Assembly: GCA_013396525.1 (NCBI GenBank)
Contig: VWYX01000846.1
Location: 124,001-188,000 of the forward strand
Direction: 5' to 3'
Source of the DNA: Chaetorhynchus papuensis
Taxonomy: Eukaryota > Chordata > Aves > Passeriformes > Rhipiduridae
Length of the DNA stretch: 64,000 nucleotides
Below the pieces are notes generated by a model. That model made no database searches. It was not told the DNA's origin and saw only the letters and a program-made list of their open reading frames with translations. Shown here piece by piece: positions 49,001-58,000 of this stretch (within the stretch, counting starts at the first letter, position 1; every line of letters starts with the position of its first letter). A program made the position numbers and the translations under genes.

Positions 49001-52000
49001 AGTAAACTCCATTAGCAGGACACCCTTTTTAACATAATTGGACTATTCTAAGCCCTATGAAGAAGCAAGTTGTACGTGATCTTTGCTTATTGCTGGTGGG
49101 GTTTTCTGCTTGTTTGTTTTTAAATAAGTGTTCATTTAATCTCTGTTGTGTTCTCAGAGTTTAAGTCCCCAACTCTCCCTTTTAGAGATCTTTCCAATGG
49201 TATCAAGGAATTTCTCTCACTGAATACTTGTCTTTCATGTATAGGCTGTACAGCTGACAAAGAGTTCATAATGAACATGCTGGAGAGATGTTGTATTATT
49301 TAAAATATTGATAAGCTACGATTAAAATAAATCTCAACTGCCAAAATCCTGTAGGGACAGAAGCTTTTTCTCTTTACATCTCTATAGATCTGATTGTTAA
49401 AGTGGCCTCAGCTGTATTTCCTCTGGGTTATGCTCCCATTTCTGTGAAGGGTGACCCTCCTTTTGGAGGGGGATGCCTGTAGGCACAGGCACCACACTAC
49501 CTGCACTGGTTTTGGGGCATGGAGAGGATAGACCAACACCTGACCCTGTTGTTGCCTGCTCCCAGCAGGGTGGAAGCCAGCATGTCACCAGAGCAAGAGG
49601 CATCCTCAGTTCTGGAAGACCTAAAGAGGCTGATTACAGCAAGTGACTGGGCTCTTGGAGGGCTGGTGGTGATTTGCATCTTCTGTCTTGTTTTCATTGC
49701 TCTCATTTTATTTGCTGCTATCTTTGGGTGCTGCACATCTCCAAGGCACAAACGGGGTGGCTCATAGACAGCAAAGTGGGGACACAAAAGTTGGTACAGC
49801 TGAGCGAGAACCAGCCTGGGTACAACCTGATTGTGTTGTTCGCAGAAAACTCTCATCTCACTCCCTGGGTGGTTATTTCTCCCCATGCAACTTCTGTGAA
49901 TCAAGAGCAATGTCCCAATGCCAGCAAGCTGCTCTGCAGGTCACAGCAAACTCAATACGTGAGGCTGTCTGGATTCAGGAACTGTGACATTCGTCAAATA
50001 CCAAAGCAAACTCATCTCTGATTTTCATCTTTCAAGCAAAACCACCAACTAGAGGTGGCAAATGGTCAGCCACCACCTAAAACTGATAAAGATGTCTTCT
50101 GCTGCTGCAGCTCCATGGGTTGGGGGCTTTTTCCACCTTGCAAAAGAACAATAGGAAACTCTGACCACTGAAAGCTTTGGCTGAACCCACTCTCCAAAAG
50201 CAGCTTATACCGTTGTTCTCCTATCATACTCAGGCCTAAATACACTATGTAAAAACTTGCTTGCCAGTACACAGTCTGTCTTTATTTGTTCTTATTTATA
50301 ACCTTGCAAGGTCAGAGTTTCAGGTTTGCTTTCACTGTTTGGATAGTGAGTAGAACTGTATTAATTCAATATGTAAAAAAGAAATGCAACGTGGCTTTTC
50401 TCTCCATAGCACCTCAGTCTCCTGTAGAGTTATGAGCAGGAAGTCAGGCAGTGGTGCTGCAGTAAGTGACTCTGGGATGCACATCCCATGATACCACAGT
50501 AGGAAGAACGTATCAAGCTGAGGAAGGGAAGAAAAAGTCTGGGAGGTGTAATTTCTGATCAGGTCAGTGATACTCCCTTACTCAGATTATTACTTTGAGG
50601 GTGGTGAGATACTGGCACAGGTTGCCCAGAGAGGTTATGGATGCCCTATCCCTGGAAGGCCAGGTTGGATGGGGCTCGGAGCAACCTGGCCTAGGGGAAA
50701 GTGTCTCTGTCCATGGCAGGGGGTTGAACTAGGTTGTCTTTAAGGTCCCTTCCATCCCAAACCATTCTGTGATTATACAAACCCCAGCCACAACAGCCAC
50801 CTGTGAGCCAGGAACACACCCCCAGAAGGAGCAGAGCTGCTCAGATAAGTGGATCAAATTCTTCAAGCAAGAAGCCTCCCAGCAGCTACTTCACAGCATC
50901 ACCCTGACTTTGGGCAAAGAAGTGCCCCTTCAAGAGCCCCAGGGCTCAGTGTTGTGCCACACTTCAGTACAAGCAAGACTATCCCATAAACCCAGGAGAC
51001 GTTTACCAAACATGACAATGAGGAGAGAACATGCTCACCATGGCACCAGAAAAGCAGCACGTGGTACATTCATGCTGAAAAAGCTGTTCTAGACCCACGT
51101 GTGAAAATGAAACAAAATGAAGACCTTGTAAGCAAGACAAACAAAGACCATTTTCAGTTAGTGAACACACACTGCTCTCTTCCTGGCAAAATTATAGCTT
51201 TGATGTCTTATCCAGCACAGAACAGCAATTAGTACAATTACAGCGTACAAGGCATGAACTAAACCTGAACAAGGCATGTTGTGGTTGCTAGTCTGCATTT
51301 AGATTGGGCACATCCATAATTTGAGCCTGCTTCTGAAACATTCTAAACACCATCGGGTCCTTCTAAGGTCAATGAGAATCACAGACACTTTGCAGAGTGG
51401 AGACACTGAGATTTACAGAAACATTAAATCTAAATGCTTCCATCCCATGGCTTTCTGTTTGTCCCCTTAAGAGAGGAATGATGTACTGAAGGAGAGAGTC
51501 AAAACAAAAGCAAATGCAACTGAATCAGCCCATCATCAAAGACAGAATATTGTAAGATACATCACCAGAGAAGTTAAACATCCCCCTGACTTGGTCAGAC
51601 TCCAAGAACAACATCTCAGTTAACTCAGAGGTGGGAGTCATGAGAGATCTCTCAGGGACACACGCAGGATCCCAGCCATAACAGTTTATTGGAAGAACAG
51701 GGCATGTTTTCCCCAACATTAACAGTGGTGTTTGAAAGAAGTGCACTCACCCCAGCTCCTCGCAGAAGCTCACAATGGCATCAAAAGCTGTCATCATAGC
51801 TTTGTCAGACTCTTTTAAGGTGCCTTTTTTTTCCTGAAAGTAGATGGGACAAGGAACTATAGTCTTCAATTTAAATATACACAGATAGAGTAACTCTAGC
51901 AATGACCAAATCCAACTCTTCTGAGCAATATGGCAAACAGGTACAGACACCTCCCTGTCTCTGCTCCAACTTTTGCTCACCCATTCCTCTCTAATAGAGC

Positions 52001-55000
52001 TGGCTCTGGCAGCCTTTTCCTTCCCTGCTTCCCTTCCTTCTGCTATCCCTTGAAACGGGGCTCCAGACAGCTCTAGACTCAGAAAATTTCATTTCATCTT
52101 TTCATATTCAAAGTTTACTGCAGGCAAACCAGACCAGAGCCAAGGCAGTGTATCCAGGCAGGTGGGCAGTGTTCTGCAGCTCTCACCTGGATGTTAGAGA
52201 GCTCCTTCTTGATCAGGAAGCTGACTTGATCCCGGTCATTCCTTGAGTAATAGAGGCGGCAGCAGGATGGTTTTCCATCTCTCCCAGCTCTGCCAGACTC
52301 CTGGTAATACCCAGCCATTGACTTGGCAATATTCCAGTGGGCAACAAACCTGCGTGTGGTCAAACAGGGAATGTGAGGCTGCAGGTTTCTCACAGCACTG
52401 CACACACCAGTGGGGTGTCTGTGGGCATCAACAACAGCAAAAAACAAGGCAGCAAAACATAAAAGAGGGTGGAGCACAGCAAGAGATTTTGCACACTGAA
52501 GTTTAAGTCCTCCTAACACACAAGACACTGAAAGCAGCAGAGCTGTAAGAAAACAAATGCACCTGGACAGCAGGTGAGCAGGATGCCACTCCAAATGGAT
52601 GGACAGGAATGAGCACATGAATATCCCAAACATGCATACAACTGTGCAGCTCTGAAGACTGAGAATAAGGACACTGAATTAAGGAGTTTGGGAGATTTTA
52701 CCATAAAATACAGCATTGATAGAAAAGTTGTATTTATTTTGTGGGACACAACTGCACCATTACAAAATGCATTTTTAGATACTTGATTTTAAAAAGACAC
52801 TTCTTAGCCAAAATCTCCATGGGAAACTCCACCTCACTGTGCTTCTCAGATGAAGGCAACCTTCCTAAGCAGCAAATATGACTACAGAATCATTACTAAA
52901 TTTCATGTAATCTCTGCAGGAAGGTTTTCAACACAGCACTGCAAGACTGCTCTAAACCTGCTTGTACCCAACTATTCAGCAATTCAGCTTATACCTGTTT
53001 TGAGAGGATTTGACAGCACAGTAATGCTGCCAATGTTTTCAAGTCTGCCTCAAAGCCAGCATGACCCAAGGGCAGGTATGATGCATATGGGTGTAGCTAA
53101 AGATTAAATGACAAAAGCAAGCAGACGTGTTTCTTCAAACACAAACAGCCCAGGAACAGGCCAAGCAGGAAGCATCAGAGCCCTACACATTTAAACACCA
53201 TCAGGAAGTTTGCTGAAGAAATTGATAAATAAATTTAAGCAGAACTGAATTAACAGTGAAGAGAGAGAAGCAGATTCCATCAGAAAAAAAGACACCACCT
53301 CTGTTTTCCCTTTTGTCCAGAAGAGTCACCTCCAGAAGTTGTCAGACCTGATCTTATTTGATAACACACATGAATACTCAGAAATCTGCCAACACAGAGC
53401 AAAGGCTAAGCAGCAGTGCCTTGTTAACTAGGCTTGGGTATAATGTCCTTTAAGTTATTTTTTAAAAACCCTGCGAAGAGTCATTTTAACTCCATTCCTT
53501 GTAAACTAACCAGGTTACAAGAATGTATCAGCTGTATTTCACTTTCAGTCAGCCCTATGCATTTCAGTTACTCTTTGAATTTTTTATGACCACTGGACAG
53601 GGCAGAGTGGCTTCAGTAGGTCCTTAATTCATGTCCTAGGAGACTCCTCATTTCTCTGTTTGGAAAGATGCATCAAGGAGTAAAATTGTCACTGCTATGG
53701 GGTCCTGTTTCCTGGCAGCACAGTGACCCAGGCAGAGGGACGGCCCAGTTGTGAACTGATGGGATTGGCTCAGTGATATCCTGCCCTTCTCTCACAGTGC
53801 TCAGAGCAACTTCTGTATGTGGGTTTTAGAGATTGGGTCTGTTATGGGTGTTGCCTGAGCTGTACCTGAATTATCCCTCTGGGAAGTGATCACAGTAACA
53901 ACTCAGCACAGCCATATAGCAGGGCAGGAATTCTAACACAGAGCCCTTATGGGGACAGCAATCTCAGAGGAACAGCAATGCAAACCACGTGCAAAGTTTC
54001 TGTCCTTGGACTGGAGCTGTATTTTTATATGGTTATTGCCATTTGTGAAGGGCTATTTTTTCCCCATTGCATTGCAAGAGATCTCCAAAAAAAGCTGGCT
54101 CTGACTATTTTAGTAGAGGGTGGATGAATTATTTTAGGTGCAGATTTTCTTTCCACTGCTTTTTAACAGCAGCTATTGCACTAAGAGAAGTGAAAGAGAC
54201 AGCTGTGATTGCACTGAGATGGCTCTTTCTGAAACCCTGGAGGGTGTGGCAGAAAAGCATTCCTCCAATTTTCTTGATTTTGAGGATACTGGAAAAGAGA
54301 AGCTCTGCTGCCTTATGTTTAGTATTTTTACAAAGCCCTCACAGGTTTGGTTTTGCTGCTCCTAAGATAAAAAAACTTCCAGCACTGGTTTTGTTGGTTT
54401 AAGCAAGTGCTCATCAATCAGGCAGTTGGGTCAGGTGTATTAGGTAACAGAGAGACTGAGACTTTTCCTTCCCCCTGCTCAGGTTTCAGTCTCTGATGGT
54501 GCACAACACTCAGCCTCACACACCTGACGTTTGCTTTGTCTACTCCCATTCCAAAGCTGATGGTTGCAACAATGACAGGGATCTTCTCCTCCATCCATTC
54601 ATTCTGGACTGAAGTCCTGTCAGCTGCCTTGAGTCCTGGGAAGAAAAAGAGAAGAAAGTAAACAACACCACAAAAAAAAATTAAAACAAAACAAACAACC
54701 TTCCCCCCCCCACCAAAAAAAAAAATCCCAGAACCAAATCAAACAAACAAACAAAAAAAAAAGCAAGAAAGAAAGAAACAAGAGGATTTTCTTTCTCCTC
54801 CGTTCCCCCACTTCAAGCCAACTCCCTCAATAAAACTGACTGATGTACACACTCTTCTCAATGTTTAAACTGGCCTGGGACCAAGCAGAAGTCAGCAGCA
54901 GCTGTTTTTATTTGAAAGACAAAAATCTAGCTCCCCACCTGTGATAAAAGCAGTTGTTATATTCAGGCCATGCAAGATCCAACAACACCAACAGTGCTGG

Positions 55001-58000
55001 AGACAAGGGAATGCCATTGTGGTGAAGGCCCTGCACTTACCTCACAGACCTGATGTGTGAGCATCACACAGAGTGCAGGGCATGCCCAGAAAGCTCTTTT
55101 CTAGGTAGCCCCAACCCAGGTGGCACAGTTCAGTTCTCCCAGCTAGTGAGAGATGCAGACTCCAGTACCTGCATGGTAGGCCTTGGCTTTCAGCCCTCGG
55201 TAGCTCAGCTCAATGGCCAGCTGGTCACACACATCCCTCATCCTGCAGTACACGATGCCACAGCCAGAGTACACCTGGGAGCCAGGAGACAAAGGCCAGG
55301 ACACTGCCTGAAGTCAAACAACAAAGCTGCAAATACAGCCCCCTCCTCCTCTCCCAGCAGACACAAGGCAAGAAGCATCTCAGAAACACACTCAGGTGCA
55401 GAGGTTATAGCTGAGCTGCTGAGAGTTGTTTTGGGAATTGGTGTTAGAGCAGGAAATTCAACATTTCAAATGCTTCTGCTCACCCTCGCCACACTAGAAG
55501 AGCAGAAGACAAACACACAGTGATCACCCAGGATGTGACAAACCAAGGTGGAAATGCTTGTCCCATATTCCTAATGAATTTTCTTCTAGACTAACCCCCT
55601 TCTAAGGACACCTCTGAAAGGAACACAGCCTTCACATTCTATCTGTTTTAGAGGAACTAAAAAACATACGTGTGCACTTTTAGAGGATTTAGAAAACACA
55701 CATGAGCACTTTTCTTCCTGGGACCTCCTCCTTTCCTGTCACAGACCTGGCAGGGCCCCACCAACCCCTAGAAGGTCAGGGATCATTAAGGAAGATTTTG
55801 TCCAGTTTACTTTTTTTCCCTAAAGGTAAAACGTACCCCAGTGGTGCCCTTCACTTCAAGCGCCTTCAGACAGAAATCCTTCAAGTTGGCGTACGGATCA
55901 GTCAGGAGCTCTTTGAACTGCACATCATAGAACAAGTTAGATCTGAAACAAGGAGTCTTAAAGGTGGAAAGCGGCTGCTTGAGCTTCAGTGCTGCCACCA
56001 CGTCGTCCTGGACCTGCTTGGTGGCGGTGGCAGTCAGGGCCACGCAGGGGGTGTGGGGGATGCGGGTGCGCAGAGCGCCCAGGCGCAGGTAGTCGGGGCG
56101 GAAGTCGTGTCCCCACTGGGACACGCAGTGAGCTTCATCAATGACCAGGTAGGACAGGAGGTTCCTGGACACCAGGGAGTTCAGTGTTGGCTGGAAGGAA
56201 GAGGCAGCTGCCATCTCTGGGGTGAGGTACAGGAGCTTCACTTGGGGCTTCTCGCTTGCCAAGTCAGCCAGGATGGTTTTCTTCTCCTGGGCAGACAGCT
56301 TGGAGTTCAGAGAGCAGGCTTTGATCTTCAGAGCCAGCAGGTGATCTACTTGATCCTAGAATGAATACAAAATTGAAATGAAAATCAAATGGCAATAAAG
56401 AAAGTCACCAGCATGAAGAAAGATTAGTAGGGAGATCCAGGTGAGACCCCAGCTTCCACCTCCAGGATCAAATCCCAGGACAACACACACCTACAGTCCT
56501 GTTATTTACATCAACTCCAGATGCCTTTTTCTTCACCTGGGAGTTCCATCCAGCTCTTACATTCCACTGCATTTTTGTGCATCCATTCACTTTAAGACAG
56601 TCTTTTTGCTGCTAGGGAATACCAGCAGGGATCTGTGCAAAAGAACTCATCACAGCTCATCACCATGAGCTGAGCAAGGCACCAACATGTCTTAGTATTT
56701 ACACTTTGGAGTTGTCACAGATGGAAAATGAACGCTCCCACCCTGCAAGAACAGGGAGCATTTCACTCTAAAATAACTGAAGGATGTTCTAACACAACTG
56801 AGACAGGATAAAGTGTAAGGATCACGCAAATCACCACTGCAGCAGAACTAGAAGCATGGATGAGAATCATGTCATGAAAACCAAGAAGAAAACGTGGCAT
56901 CACATCCAGATGAACACTGGGCATACAAATTCACTTCCCTATCCCCTGCTCACTTGCACTTGACTACTACCCAACATTTCAGGATGTGAATAGTCCTGAA
57001 AAACAGGTATCTCATTATTTTACTCAATATCTGGTTTCAGTCACTGATTTAATATCTGTTTCTGTTTTCTGTTCACACAGTCACCCCTCAGCCTTCCCTG
57101 TAATGAACTGCACAGGCTGAACTCTTGAACTTTGGCTACACTGAAATACATCATGATCACTTCAGGCACAGCCACCCCTTCTCAGGCCTTGATGAGAAGA
57201 CTCTGGGGGTTCACTCCAGCTCTTTTCCCTAAGGCTCATCGAGCCCATGTCAACCTATTTGTAACTCTCTTATCAATGATATATCTCAACCTCCATTTCA
57301 CTAATATTGGCCATGCTGGAGTTTAATCAGTAATCCTCACACTTGGAACAAATACACTCTTTATAGTATCTTTCTGAGAAGTATCACCAAGCCTGCTATA
57401 GTTCTTAATGTGTATTACAGTGAGACTGTAAAGGAGTAAAAATAATTCCACAAACAACAAACCCTGAACCAGCAGCCTGCAGCACCAGATGTCAGGCAGT
57501 GCTAATGCTCTGCACAAGTCTAAGCAATGCTACAGCTGCTCTTATGGGGAATTGTTTCTCCCAACAGGTGATGAAACAGTATAAAAGGCAAAATAGAGGG
57601 AAAAAAGTCTCACAGATCAAAGTGCTCATGGAGCAGCTCTGCCAAAGCAGCTTCTTCCCATCACAGATTGACTGCAACGAAAAGACATTTTGATGCAGAA
57701 TGAACTGGGCCTTCAAAGGCAACTTCATCACTCCTGGAGCTATTACTTTATAGGTAAAGGGGCAGGTTTTTTTCTAGGGAAAGATCCATCTTTTGGTGCA
57801 TTTGAGTCAACTCTGCCTTGCTGCTTATGTCTGGAGAAAATGGAGAAAGGCCCAGTTATAAAAACCACCAGGTTATTACTAAAGGAAAAAGCATCCTTCT
57901 AGAGAAATTCAAAGTATCATATGAGAGATACTCTGCTGTCCTCACCCATCCCAGGGTAAGGAAAGCACATTGAGACATCAAGAGAATCCAGAGACAGGTC

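Larger units (their letters stand above)
30430..51750 (-). other. Giant RECQL5 intron 7 (21.3 kb) hosting SMIM5 and SMIM6
   Basis: The donor at 51750 is GTGAGT and the acceptor before 30429 is CCAAG. This intron takes up over half of the RECQL5 locus. It contains SMIM5 and SMIM6 on the opposite strand, a CpG-dense segment (33.9-34.8 kb), a solo LTR, CR1 and MIR-like fragments, and an intronic poly(A) signal. In the stretches 30430-33400, 35110-38250, 40219-42884, 44538-49560 and 50776-51680 I recognise nothing beyond possible untranslated exons and 3' UTRs of the nested genes. Confidence 0.85.

Noticed and set aside
49519..49581. Upstream in-frame ATG for SMIM6 giving 82 residues
   Set aside because: A good splice acceptor at 49565 removes it, and the 61-residue form matches the family length.
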